Part shown: in pieces, positions 41,019 to 52,564 of the stretch
How positions within the stretch are numbered: position 1 is the first letter of the stretch
Layout: each line of letters begins with the position of its first letter
Assembly: GCA_035297265.1 (NCBI GenBank)
Contig: DATGZH010000001.1
Coordinates: forward strand, 1 to 64,000
DNA: 64,000 nucleotides
Origin: DATGZH01 sp035297265
GTDB taxonomy: Bacteria > Actinomycetota > Acidimicrobiia > Acidimicrobiales > RAAP-2
Direction of reading: 5' to 3'
Program-made: the position numbers and the translations under genes
The notes under the pieces: model-generated
Seen by the model: only the letters and a program-made list of their open reading frames with translations
Told to the model about the DNA's origin: nothing
The model's database searches: none

Positions 41019-42730
41019 GGACTCCTCCTCGCTCCGTTGTGCGACTGCCCCGACCCCGAGCGCTGCGCCGTCACCACCGGGTCCGCCCCCACGGCGAAGC
41101 GCCGGCGGAGCTCGACCTTCAGCACCTTGCCGCTCGCGTTGAGGGGCAGCTCGTCGACCACGACGACGTGGCGCGGCACCTTGTAATTGGCCATCGTCTC
41201 CCGACAGCGCTCGAGCAGGCGCCGGGCCGCCGCCTCCCGCCCGGCCGCATCGTCGGGGCCCCCGTCCGACAGGACCACGTAGGCGCAGCCCACCTCGCCG
41301 AGGCGCTCGTCGGGGACGCCCACCACCGCCACCTGGGCCACATCAGTGCATCGGCGCAGCGCGGCCTCGATCTCGGCCGGGTAGGCGTTGAAGCCCCCGA
41401 CCGTGTACATGTCCTTCAGGCGGTCGGTGACCGTGACGTTCCCATCCTCGTCCATGACCCCGATGTCGCCGGTGTGCAGCCAGCCGAAGGCGTCGACGGC
41501 CGCCTTCGTGGCCGCCTCGTCCTCGAAGTAGCCGGGCATCACCGTGTAGCCCCGGACCACGATCTCGCCCGGCAGGCCCCGGGGCCGCTCGGCGCCCTCC
41601 GCCGCCACCACCTGCACCTCGAGATCGGGCAGCGCCCGGCCCGACGTCGTGGCGACCAGCTCGGGCGGGTCGTCGCGCCGGCACATCGTCACGGTGCCGG
41701 TGGACTCGGTCAGCCCGTAGGCGGTGAGGACCGTCGAGAAGCCGAGCTCCTCGCGCATGGCCACCACGAGCTCGACGGGCACGACGGCCGCTCCGGTCAC
41801 CCCGAGCCGGAGACTCGAGATGTCCCTCGACTGCCGGTCGGGGTGGTCGAGCAGCGCCTGGTAGAGGGTGGGGGGCCCGGGAAGCACGCTGATGTGCTCG
41901 TGCTCGATGCGTTCGAGCACCCGGCCGGGATCGAAGACCGGCTCGGGGACGATCGTGGCCCCGGTCATGAGGCAGGCGAGCACGCCAGCCTTGTAGCCGA
42001 ACGTGTGGAAGAACGGGTTGACCACGAGGTAGCGGTCGCCCTCGGTCAGGCCGACGATGCTCGACCACGTCCCGAACGTGCGCAGCGTCTGGCCGTGGGT
42101 GGCCATGGCCCCCTTGGGCCGCCCGGTCGTGCCCGACGTGTAGATGATGTCCGAGACGTCGTCGGGGCCGACCGCCGCGGCCACCGCCTCGGCGTCGGCC
42201 GGCGGCACCTGCTCGCTCCGGTGCAGGAACTCGTCCAGCTCTATGATCGGCGCCGGGCAGACGCGCTGCGGGTGGCCCTCCCGTCGCAGCGTCACCACCT
42301 CGGCCAGGTCGGGGAGGTCCTCCCCCTCGAGGAGACCCGGGTAGTCGACGCCGAGGAACCCCTGGACCGTGCAGAGCAGGCGGGCCCGGGACGAGCCGAG
42401 GACGTAGGCCGCCTCCGGCCCCTTGAACCGGGTGTTCACCGGGACGAGGACCGCCCCCGCGCCGAGCGTGCCGAGGGCGGCCACCACCCACTCGGCGCAG
42501 TTGGGCGCCCAGAGGCCCACCCGGTCACCGGGCCCGACGCCGCTCGCCAGGAGGGCCCGGGTGAACTGGACCGACGCGGCGGTCAGCCCGGCGAACGGCC
42601 AGTGGGCGTCCCCCTCGACGAGGGCCTCCGCCTCCCCGAAGCGGCGGCCGGCGTCGGCCACCATGGCCGGGATCGAGCCCCAGCGCAGATCGGCCCGCGG
42701 GTCCTCCACCGCCCGGTCGGCGCCGGTCAC
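41015..42730 (-). CDS. fadD3: FadD3-like acyl-CoA synthetase
   Basis: 571 residues from GTG 42730, overlapping the SDR stop by GTGA. Adenylate-forming motifs are present: YTSGTTGRPKGA, TAYGLTEST, GWLHTGDIG and the catalytic Lys in NASGKVLK. The middle section (NPFFHTFGYKAGVLACLMTGAT, LPGPPTLYQALLDHP) is very like mycobacterial FadD3, which activates 3aα-H-4α(3'-propanoate)-hexahydroindanedione (HIP), the C/D-ring remnant of steroids. The neighbours are the same pathway partners as in Mycobacterium. Longer than FadD3 (about 500) because of inserts and a C-terminal tail. The substrate assignment rests on similarity and context. Confidence 0.75.
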   Translation of the reverse strand: MTGADRAVEDPRADLRWGSIPAMVADAGRRFGEAEALVEGDAHWPFAGLTAASVQFTRALLASGVGPGDRVGLWAPNCAEWVVAALGTLGAGAVLVPVNTRFKGPEAAYVLGSSRARLLCTVQGFLGVDYPGLLEGEDLPDLAEVVTLRREGHPQRVCPAPIIELDEFLHRSEQVPPADAEAVAAAVGPDDVSDIIYTSGTTGRPKGAMATHGQTLRTFGTWSSIVGLTEGDRYLVVNPFFHTFGYKAGVLACLMTGATIVPEPVFDPGRVLERIEHEHISVLPGPPTLYQALLDHPDRQSRDISSLRLGVTGAAVVPVELVVAMREELGFSTVLTAYGLTESTGTVTMCRRDDPPELVATTSGRALPDLEVQVVAAEGAERPRGLPGEIVVRGYTVMPGYFEDEAATKAAVDAFGWLHTGDIGVMDEDGNVTVTDRLKDMYTVGGFNAYPAEIEAALRRCTDVAQVAVVGVPDERLGEVGCAYVVLSDGGPDDAAGREAAARRLLERCRETMANYKVPRHVVVVDELPLNASGKVLKVELRRRFAVGADPVVTAQRSGSGQSHNGARRSP

Positions 42731-43533
42731 GGGTGTTGGCTCGAGACGGCCACGACCTCGCCGCTCAGATACGAGGAGTAGTCGCTGGCCAAGAAGACGA
42801 CCACGTTGGCCACCTCCCAGGTCTCGGCCCCCCGCCCGAAGAGTTCCCGGCGCGCGAGGAGCTCGAGATCCTCCTCGGCGATGGCCCGGTTGAGGAACGG
42901 GTGGGGGGCGAGGCTCGGGGCCACCGCGTTGACCCGCACGCCGGCCGGCGCCGCCTCGGCCGCCGCGCAGCGGGTGAGGGCCATGACCCCCGCCTTGGCC
43001 GCGGCGTAGTGGGCCTGCCCCGGTTGGGCCCGCCACCCGAGCACCGAGGCGTTGTTGACGATGCAGCCCCGGCCGGCGGCCAGGAGGTGGCGGAGCGCCG
43101 CCCGGGTGCAGCGGAACGTGCCGGTCAGCGTGACGTCGAGCACCCGCGACCACTGCTCGTCGGTCATCTCGACGATGGGCACGGTCCCGCCCAACCCGGC
43201 GTTGTTCACGGCCACGTCGAGGCGGCCGTGGCGGCTGACCGTCTCCCGGTAGAGGGCGACCACGTCGTCCTCGTCGGTCACGTCACAGCGCACCGCCAGG
43301 ACCTCGGCCCCGCCGAGCGCCGTCAGCTCCTCGGCCGCCTCGGCCAGGCGCCGCTCGTGGGCGTCGGAGATCACGACGGTGGCCCCCTCCTCGACGCAGC
43401 GTCGGGCCACCGCCGAGCCGATGCCCGTGCCGGCCGCCGCGGTGACGACGACCACCTTGTCCTCGAGGAGGCCGTGGCCGGCCGGCGGGAGCGGCGGCGG
43501 GGGCGGCGGGAAGCTCCCGCCGAGCGACGTCAC
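42727..43533 (-). CDS. ipdF: IpdF-like short-chain dehydrogenase
   Basis: 268 residues. A Pro-rich N-terminus precedes the Rossmann loop TAAAGTGIGSAVARR, in which the usual TGxxxGIG is TAAAGTGIG, as in mycobacterial IpdF. Catalytic NNAS, YAAAK and the ending SSYLSGEVVAVSSQHP also fit. IpdF oxidises the 5-hydroxyl of the HIP-CoA derivative in steroid C/D-ring breakdown. Start and stop both overlap the flanking genes by four bases (GTGA), so it is tightly coupled. Confidence 0.75.
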   Translation of the reverse strand: MTSLGGSFPPPPPPLPPAGHGLLEDKVVVVTAAAGTGIGSAVARRCVEEGATVVISDAHERRLAEAAEELTALGGAEVLAVRCDVTDEDDVVALYRETVSRHGRLDVAVNNAGLGGTVPIVEMTDEQWSRVLDVTLTGTFRCTRAALRHLLAAGRGCIVNNASVLGWRAQPGQAHYAAAKAGVMALTRCAAAEAAPAGVRVNAVAPSLAPHPFLNRAIAEEDLELLARRELFGRGAETWEVANVVVFLASDYSSYLSGEVVAVSSQHP

Positions 43534-44714
43534 GAGGCCACCTTGGGCTCGGCCGGGAGGCCGAGGACACGCTCACCGATGATGTTGCGCTGGATCTCGT
43601 TCGAGCCGCCGTAGATGGTCTCGGCCCGGGAGAAGAGGAAGGTGCGCTGGAAGTCGTCCAGCTCGTAGCCGGCGTCGACCACCGCGGCCGCCGGCCCGAG
43701 CACGTCGACCGCCAGCTCCCCCAGCCGCCGGTGCCAGCTCCCCCAGTAGAGCTTGGTGATGGAGGCCTCGGGCGGGGCCACCGGCCCGTCCACGCCCGAG
43801 AGGCTGCGTAGCACGTTGTACCGCATGATCGAGAGCTCGGCCCAGGCCGCGGCCAGCTGCTGGCGGACGACCGGGTCGTCGGCCCGGCCCTTCGCCCGGG
43901 CCTCGGCCACGAGGGCGTCGAGCTCCCGGCGGAACGACAGCTGGTGGCCGAGCATGGCCACCCCCCGCTCGAAGGCGAGCGTGGCCAGCCCCACCCGCCA
44001 GCCGTCGCCCACCGCCCCGACGACGAGGTCGCGCTCGGTGCGGGCGCCGTCGAAGAAGACCTCGTTGAACTCCGAGGTCCCGGTCAGCTGGACGATCGGG
44101 CGGACCTCGATGCCCGGCTGGTCCATCGGCACGAGCAGGTACGAGAGGCCGTGGTGGCGCACCGAGGACGGGTCGGTCCGGCAGAGGACGAAACACCAGT
44201 CGGCCTGGTGGGCGAGGGAGGTCCAGACCTTCTGGCCGGTCACCACCCATGCGTCCCCGTCGAGCTCGGCCCGGGTGCTGATACCGGCGAGGTCGCTCCC
44301 GGCCCCCGGCTCCGAGTAGCCCTGGCACCAGAGCTCGGTGCCGGCCCGGATCGGTTCCAGGAACCGCTGCTGCTGCTCGGGCGTCCCGAAGTGGATGAGG
44401 GTCGGCCCGAGCAGTCCCTCCCCGACCACGCTCACCCGGCCGGGGGCGCAGGCGGCCACGTACTCCTCGGCGAAGATCACCTGCTCGGCGACGCTCGCCC
44501 CGCGCCCCCCGAAGGGCTTCGGCCAGCCGAGGCAGGTCCAGCCGTCGGCGGCCAGCTCGTGCTCCCAGCGCAGACGGGTCTCGAAGCCGAAGGTCTCGTC
44601 GCCCGAGCCCCCGCGGCCCCTGAGGGCGGCGTACTCCCCCACCACGTGCTCGGCCATCCAGGACCGCACCTCGGCCCGGAACGCCGCGTCGGCGGGGTCG
44701 TCGTGCAGGTCCAT
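43530..44714 (-). CDS. fadE30: FadE30/IpdE1-like acyl-CoA dehydrogenase
   Basis: 394 residues. Acyl-CoA dehydrogenase motifs are clear: ELWCQGYSEPGAGSDLAG (FAD and substrate region), GQKVWTSLAHQADWCFVL, and IYGGSNEIQRNIIGERVLGLP at the C-terminus. The combination resembles mycobacterial FadE30, one of the dehydrogenases acting on HIP-CoA intermediates; in mycobacteria these often work as heteromers with a partner, and no partner gene is adjacent here. First gene of the coupled operon; a TACGCT box lies nine bases before its ATG. Confidence 0.75.
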   Translation of the reverse strand: MDLHDDPADAAFRAEVRSWMAEHVVGEYAALRGRGGSGDETFGFETRLRWEHELAADGWTCLGWPKPFGGRGASVAEQVIFAEEYVAACAPGRVSVVGEGLLGPTLIHFGTPEQQQRFLEPIRAGTELWCQGYSEPGAGSDLAGISTRAELDGDAWVVTGQKVWTSLAHQADWCFVLCRTDPSSVRHHGLSYLLVPMDQPGIEVRPIVQLTGTSEFNEVFFDGARTERDLVVGAVGDGWRVGLATLAFERGVAMLGHQLSFRRELDALVAEARAKGRADDPVVRQQLAAAWAELSIMRYNVLRSLSGVDGPVAPPEASITKLYWGSWHRRLGELAVDVLGPAAAVVDAGYELDDFQRTFLFSRAETIYGGSNEIQRNIIGERVLGLPAEPKVAS

Positions 44715-44723
44715 GCGGCGGGT

Positions 44724-44729
44724 AGCGTA
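44724..44729 (-). promoter_or_regulatory. -10 box (TACGCT) of the fadE30-ipdF-fadD3-adh operon
   Basis: Nine bases before ATG 44714, without a Shine-Dalgarno. No palindromic KstR2-like operator was recognised next to it. Confidence 0.35.
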
Positions 44730-44837
44730 CCGAAGGTCGGCCCAGGGACGATCATCGGGAACACTCCCTACACCAGGGTGGTTTTACCCACCGTGAGACG
44801 CAGATTGCGATGGACGAGATCGAGGAGGGCCGAGCAC

Positions 44838-45281
44838 ATGGCCACACCCGAATTCCAGCTCGAGGACGCCGAGTGGCGGGAGCGGCTGTCACCGGCCCAG
44901 TACAAGGTGCTCCGGCACGCCGCCACCGAGCCCCCCTGGTCGGGCGAGTATCTGCACGTCGACGAGGACGGCGTGTTCCGCTGCGCCGGCTGCGGGGCCG
45001 AGCTCTTCTCGACCGACGCCAAGTTCGACTCGGGCACCGGCTGGCCCAGCTTCGACCGGGCCGTCGCCGAGGGCTCGGTGGCCGAGCACGTCGACCACAC
45101 CCTCGGGATGCGGCGGGTCGAGATCACCTGCGCCCGTTGCGGCGGACACCTGGGCCACGTCTTCCCTGACGGGCCGACCGAGACCGGCCAGCGCTACTGC
45201 GTGAACTCGCTCTCCCTCCAGTTCCAGACGGAGCGGGAGGAGCAGGAGGCGACGCCCGCCGAGACCAGCTCCGAGAGCTGA
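44838..45281 (+). CDS. msrB: Peptide methionine-R-sulfoxide reductase MsrB
   Basis: 147 residues from ATG 44838 with GAGGAGG upstream. Two zinc Cys pairs (CAGC, CARC) frame GTGWPSFDRAV and GHLGHVFPDGP; the catalytic Cys is in RYCVNSLSLQF. MsrB repairs the R-epimer of methionine sulfoxide in proteins using thioredoxin. Length is normal, with a Glu-rich tail. Confidence 0.95.
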   Translation: MATPEFQLEDAEWRERLSPAQYKVLRHAATEPPWSGEYLHVDEDGVFRCAGCGAELFSTDAKFDSGTGWPSFDRAVAEGSVAEHVDHTLGMRRVEITCARCGGHLGHVFPDGPTETGQRYCVNSLSLQFQTEREEQEATPAETSSES

Positions 45282-45285
45282 CCCC

Positions 45286-45720
45286 TCAGGCCTCGACCGC
45301 CACGTCGGTCGGGGCGGCCGGTTCCTCGTCCCCCGGTGCCCCGCCGTCGAGCGCCGGGGGTCGGCGCACGGCCCGCTGCACGTCGGCCGTGGCGAAGCGC
45401 AGGCTGGGGCCGATGTCGTCGGCCACGATCTCGACCTTCGAACGGCGTTCGCCGTCCTCGGTCTCCCAGGTCCGTTGCTCGATCCGCCCGGTCACGAGCA
45501 CTCGCATGCCCTTCGTCAGGCTGAGGGCCACGTTCTCGGCCAGCTCCCGCCAGCACACGACGTCGAAGAACGACGTCGCCTCCTCCCACTCCCTCGTCAC
45601 CCGGTCCTGCCAGCGCCGGTTGACGGCGAGGCCGAACACCGCGCTCGCCTGGCCCTCGGCGCCGTAGCGGATGTCGGGCTCCCGGGTGAGGTTGCCGCTC
45701 ACGGTCGTGGCGTTGGTCAT
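45286..45720 (-). CDS. ssb: Single-stranded DNA-binding protein without acidic tip
   Basis: 144 residues from ATG 45720, GGAGG three to four bases upstream. The OB fold is clear: VSGNLTREPDIRYG, FGLAVNRRWQD, TSFFDVVCWRELAENVALSLTKGMRVLVTGRIEQRTWE. The C-terminus ends TDVAVEA and lacks the acidic DDxxPF tip that recruits repair proteins in housekeeping SSBs. It may therefore be a secondary SsbB-type protein used in DNA uptake or repair. It converges on msrB with four bases between stops. Confidence 0.88.
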   Translation of the reverse strand: MTNATTVSGNLTREPDIRYGAEGQASAVFGLAVNRRWQDRVTREWEEATSFFDVVCWRELAENVALSLTKGMRVLVTGRIEQRTWETEDGERRSKVEIVADDIGPSLRFATADVQRAVRRPPALDGGAPGDEEPAAPTDVAVEA

Positions 45721-45869
45721 GGGTCCTCCGCTCGGGCTGGGCCAGGGCGTCGGATGTGGCCCCCGGGCCACCGGCGCCCCGTGGGCGGCGCGGCGCGAGC
45801 AGCCTGACGGCGGCACCTTGCTGAGAACCTCACCGGCGACCTCCCCCGGGGGCGGTCCGCCGGCCCGCC

Positions 45870-46754
45870 TCAGACGTCGAGGAACCGCCGGATGGCCAGG
45901 GCCGAGGCAAGCGAGCCGATCAGGATGCCCATGATGACGATCACCGCATCGGTCCCGAAGACCTCCCAACCGGTAAGGCGCATCTGGGTGAGCACGGCAT
46001 CGGGGTGGTTGGTATTCCCGAAGGCGTTCAAGACGGCGTGGAGCGCGAGGACGACGAGCGCGGCGACGAGCGATCCCAGCAGGCCCTGGATGAACCCTTC
46101 GGAGATGAAAGGCACCCGGATGAACCAGTTCGTCGCGCCGACCAGCTTCATGACCGAGACCTCACGGCGCCGGGCGAAGATGGCCATACGGATCGTGTTC
46201 AAGATGAGGACGGCCGCCGAGATCAGGAGCACCAGGGCCACCACGATGAAGGTCCACTGGATGATGGTGATGACCTTCTCCATGCTGTGGATGGTCTGGA
46301 TGGGAGCCGTGACGTTGCGCACGCCGGGTTGTCCAGTGAACTTGTTCATCACCAGCTGCGCGTCCTGCGGCTGGGTCGGCGTGCAGCGGAACGAGCTCGG
46401 CACCTCGCCCACCGTGAGGGAGTCGAACTCGTCGGGGGTGAGAAGGGTCTTGGCCTCGTGGTAGTCGTACAGCTGGTCGCGGTAGACGCAGCCGTGCACG
46501 TAGGAGGCCTGGTTGAGCTGGGAGTGGATGGCCGCGAGCTCGGCCGTGCTGGCCCCGGGCTGCATCCAGACCCGCACCTCGGTGCCCTGCTGCCAGAGCA
46601 CCTCGGCCTTGGACGCCCCCTGCTTGAGGAGGAGCGCCGAACCCACGAGGGCCAGCGAGACGGCCACGGTGAGCACCGCGGCGATCGTCATGAGACGGTT
46701 GCGCCAGAGGTTGGCTCCCGTCTCCCGCACGACATAGTCGGTCGAGACGGGCAT
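45870..46754 (-). CDS. ftsX: Cell-division protein FtsX
   Basis: 294 residues. One N-terminal helix (near 22-42), a 120-residue extracytoplasmic domain and three C-terminal helices with ARRREVSVMKLVGATNWFIRVPF, the FtsX signature. With FtsE it controls peptidoglycan hydrolases such as RipC at the septum. Its ATG shares one base with the ftsE stop (TGATG), so expression is coupled. The 149 bases after it hold a GC-rich palindrome but no gene. Confidence 0.94.
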   Translation of the reverse strand: MPVSTDYVVRETGANLWRNRLMTIAAVLTVAVSLALVGSALLLKQGASKAEVLWQQGTEVRVWMQPGASTAELAAIHSQLNQASYVHGCVYRDQLYDYHEAKTLLTPDEFDSLTVGEVPSSFRCTPTQPQDAQLVMNKFTGQPGVRNVTAPIQTIHSMEKVITIIQWTFIVVALVLLISAAVLILNTIRMAIFARRREVSVMKLVGATNWFIRVPFISEGFIQGLLGSLVAALVVLALHAVLNAFGNTNHPDAVLTQMRLTGWEVFGTDAVIVIMGILIGSLASALAIRRFLDV

Positions 46755-47479
46755 CAGCTCCCTCCGGCTGCCTCGACGCCCGCGCCAACCGGGGAGGCGT
46801 CGAGCCCGTACACGCCACGTGCCTGGTCCCGCACCACCATGCCCTGGTCGAGCTCGACAACCCGTCGCCGCATCCAGTCGACGAGGGCCGCGTCATGGGT
46901 GGCCACGACGACGGTGGTCCCGGTGCGGTTGATCCGGTCGAGCAGCTGCATGATCCCCTGGCTCGTGGTCGGGTCGAGGTTCCCCGTGGGCTCGTCGGCG
47001 AGGAGGATGAGCGGACGGTTGACGAAGGCCCGGGCGACGGCCACCCGCTGCTGCTCCCCACCGGAGAGCTCGTTCGGCAGGTTGTCGCGCTTCTTGGCCA
47101 GCCCGACGAGGTCGAGCACCTGGGGCACCTGCGACGTCACGACGTGCTTGGGCCGCCCGATCACCTCGAGGGCGAAGGCCACGTTCTCGAACACGGTCTT
47201 GTTCGGGAGGAGGCGGAAGTCCTGGAACACGCAGCCGATGTTGCGGCGCAGGTAGGGCACCCGCCACTTGGCCAGGTTCACGATGTCGCGCCCGGCCTCC
47301 CAGATACGGCCCCGGTCGGGCAGCTCCTCGCGGAGGAGCAAGCGGATGAAGGTGGTCTTGCCGGAGCCGGAGGCGCCCACGAGAAAGACGAACTCACCCT
47401 TGTCGATCTCGAGGCTCACGTCCCGCAGAGCGACAGTCGTGCCTTTGTAGGTCTTGGTGACGTGGTCGAAGCGGATCAT
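46754..47479 (-). CDS. ftsE: Cell-division ATP-binding protein FtsE
   Basis: 241 residues. Walker A GASGSGKTT, Q-loop, signature LSGGEQQRVAVARA and Walker B LILLADEPTGNLD are all present. It binds FtsX at the membrane. It is preceded by prfB with a 146-base gap and followed directly by ftsX; this prfB-ftsE-ftsX order is usual in actinobacteria, though smpB, which often follows, is replaced by ssb here. Confidence 0.95.
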   Translation of the reverse strand: MIRFDHVTKTYKGTTVALRDVSLEIDKGEFVFLVGASGSGKTTFIRLLLREELPDRGRIWEAGRDIVNLAKWRVPYLRRNIGCVFQDFRLLPNKTVFENVAFALEVIGRPKHVVTSQVPQVLDLVGLAKKRDNLPNELSGGEQQRVAVARAFVNRPLILLADEPTGNLDPTTSQGIMQLLDRINRTGTTVVVATHDAALVDWMRRRVVELDQGMVVRDQARGVYGLDASPVGAGVEAAGGS

Positions 47480-47625
47480 GGGGTGGGAGGGGGCGGTTGT
47501 CGACCGCGGTCAGACGCCCGCCATATCGCGAAGGATGTCCATGAGCATATCGGCCGAAGCCCCGTCGTTGGTGCCAGCCGGGTCCGCCGCCGTCGACCCA
47601 GGTCAGGGCGCTCCCGGTGCCAGTG

Positions 47626-48775
47626 CTACGCGGCGGGTGCGCCCTCGCCCCGCCGGCGGCGCAGCTCGGCCTCGATGAACTGGTCGAGGTCCCCGTCGAG
47701 GACCGCGTCGACGTTGCCGGTCTCTTGGTTCGTGCGCAGATCCTTCACCATCTGGTAGGGCGCGAGCACGTAGGACCGGATCTGGTTGCCCCAGGCGTTG
47801 TCGGCGCGCTCGCCCCGCTCGGAGGCGATCTCCGCGTCCCGCTCGACCCGCCGGAGAGCGGCCAACTTGGCCCCCAGGATCTGCATGGCCTTCGCCCGGT
47901 TCTGGTGCTGGCTCCGCTCGTTCTGGACCGACACCACGATGCCCGTCGGCAGGTGGGTGATCCGCACCGCCGAGTCCGTCTTGTTGACGTGCTGGCCGCC
48001 GGCGCCCGACGAGCGGTAAGTGTCGACGCGGAGGTCCTTCTCGTCGATGTCGACTTCGTCGCCCACGTCTTCCAGGAACGGCACGACATCGAGCGAGGCG
48101 AAGCTCGTCTGGCGCCGGTGCTGGGAGTCGAACGGCGACATGCGCACGAGGCGGTGCACGCCGCGCTCGGTGGAGAGGAGCCCGTAGGCGAAGCGGCCGT
48201 GCACGATGAACGTCGTCGAGAGGAGGCCGGCCTCCTGGCCCGGGGTGGCTTCGTCCACCTCGACGTCGAAGCCGTGTCGTTCAGCCCACCGCTCGTACAT
48301 GCGCAGGAGCATCTCGGTCCAGTCCTGCGCGTCGGTGCCGCCTGCCCCGGCGTGCACCTCGGCCACCGCGTCGCGTTCGTCGTAGTCACCCGAGAAGAGC
48401 GACTGGAGCTCCAGCTGGCCGACGCGCCGCTCGAGGGACGTCACCGCCTGCTCGAGCTCCTCGAGCTCGGCCGCCAGGCTCTCGTCGGGCGAGCTCGCCG
48501 CGATCTCGTCGACGATCTCGCGCAGCTCCCGGGCCTCCCCGAGGTCGGCCTCCAGGGCGTCGAAGCGGTCGACGTCGCCGCCGACCTGGCCCAGGTCCAT
48601 CGTGAGGGCCCGGGCCCGGTCCTGGTCGTCCCAGAGGTGCGGGTCCTCGACGGCCTTCTCGAGCTCGGCCTTGCGGGCCCGCAACTCGTCGATGCGGAGG
48701 TAGCGCTCGGCCTCCTTCACCCGGACCGTGAGCGCCTCGAGCTCGGCCGCCAGGTCCCGGCGCTCGCTACCCCCC

Positions 48776-48789
<14 letters not shown>
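47626..48789 (-). CDS. prfB: Peptide chain release factor 2
   Basis: 387 residues from ATG 48789. GAGGQHVNKTDSAVR holds the GGQ hydrolysis motif and SPFDSQHRRQTSF the SPF tripeptide that reads UGA. The coiled N-terminal domain (ELEALTVRVKEAERYL) runs on without a stop, so the programmed +1 frameshift found in many RF2 genes is absent, as is normal in actinobacteria. Its start lies 14 bases inside the secA end, giving translational coupling. Confidence 0.94.
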
Positions 48790-51661
<2,872 letters not shown>

Positions 51662-51670
51662 GGGGTTCCG

Positions 51671-51676
51671 ATTCTA
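51671..51676 (-). promoter_or_regulatory. -10 box (TAGAAT) of secA
   Basis: Minus-strand TAGAAT nine bases before the secA ATG. Confidence 0.4.
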
Positions 51677-51803
51677 CCGGTCATACCTCGGGACGACCCT
51701 CTCACCTGGGTGGACGGAGCACTGGGGAGTGACGTGGGCTGTGTGCGGCTGACCTGGTCTTTGTCCCCACACTCGCCTGCTGCGGGGTTGGCGGCCCGGC
51801 ACC

Positions 51804-51817
51804 GGCGACCGGTCGCC
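51804..51817. promoter_or_regulatory. 14-bp perfect palindrome GGCGACCGGTCGCC
   Basis: Self-complementary without a loop, 140 bases upstream of secA; a binding site rather than a terminator is likely. Ownership unknown. Confidence 0.35.
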
Positions 51818-52052
51818 CGGTCCTTCGGCGCCGAGATCGGCACGCATCCCCCCGTCGCCACCCTTCCCCGAGTACCGGAGGATCGGATGGGCAGGACTTA
51901 CCTCTAAGTCGCACCATGATCGGCAACCACAAGTTGCCTTACGTGGGTCGTTTCGCCTGCGACTGGCCTCGACTTGCAACCACAGACCCGCACACAGCCC
52001 GGACCACTGTACGCCCGCGCCAGACCAAGCCGCGGCCACGGGCCCGAGACGC

Positions 52053-52137
52053 AACCGGGCCGCCCGAAGGCGGCCCGGTTGACGTCTGGCACGTGCTCCA
52101 GGCCTCGAAAGGCCCTTGGAGGGGGTCATGAGCACGT
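52053..52137 (-). ncRNA. Structured small RNA candidate, copy A
   Basis: Read on the minus strand: an outer stem ACGTGCT/AGCACGT (52131-52137 with 52091-52097) encloses a loop with CCCCCTCC (52118-52125) and an inner hairpin GGCCT-TTCG-AGGCC. A 12-bp terminator-like stem follows (52053-52080) with a TTCG loop: AACCGGGCCGCC paired with GGCGGCCCGGTT. UUCG tetraloops appear only in this strand sense. Copy B shares the whole layout. The exposed CCCCCUCC could pair with Shine-Dalgarno sequences, as in C-rich-loop sRNAs such as 6C RNA; the family is not recognised. Alternatively, the plus strand presents GGAGGGGGTCATG inside the stem, a hidden ribosome site. Confidence 0.6.
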
Positions 52138-52363
52138 ACGCAGTGTGATCGCCACATCGAGACCACGCCGCGAAGGACGGATCCAGGAAGGGGCGTCGAG
52201 GTCATGTTAGACCGGCCACCCAACCACGGCCAGTGGAACCGTCCACCCCGGCTGACCCGGGGCCCAAGTCCATCGGTGACCCACCGACCGCCCTGACAGG
52301 TGCAACTGCCGTGCGGTCGGCAACCGGTGACACTCAGCGCGCCGCCCGGGGCGAGGGCGACGG

Positions 52364-52455
52364 GATCGTCGGCGCGGGCCGCGGCGCCGACGATCACGTT
52401 GCGCCGGGCACCGAAGAATCTGCCCGGTGACGCCCACGGGGAGGCACGGAGCGTC
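52364..52455 (-). ncRNA. Structured RNA candidate, divergent third member
   Basis: On the minus strand a GACGC/GCGTC stem (52451-52455 with 52429-52433) has a loop with CCTCCCC (52438-52444). It is followed by a 7-bp hairpin CCGGGCA/TGCCCGG (52404-52427) and a perfect 12-bp stem GATCGTCGGCGC/GCGCCGACGATC (52364-52395, 8-base loop). The order (C-rich loop, small hairpin, strong terminal stem) is as in copies A and B, but the sequence is different and the C-rich loop is closed by its own stem. Confidence 0.4.
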
Positions 52456-52564
52456 GCCCGAGAGGGCCGGCCGCTGCAACCTACGTTGCCTGCGGCACTC
52501 GCCGTCAGCCGAGCCCCGATGGACGCTCCTGCTCACCCGGCCCGGTCCGGACAGGGGCGGAAAT

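Noticed and set aside
47519..47560. Short frame MLMDILRDMAGV in the gap between prfB and ftsE
   Set aside because: Twelve codons, no ribosome site; kept only as a curiosity.
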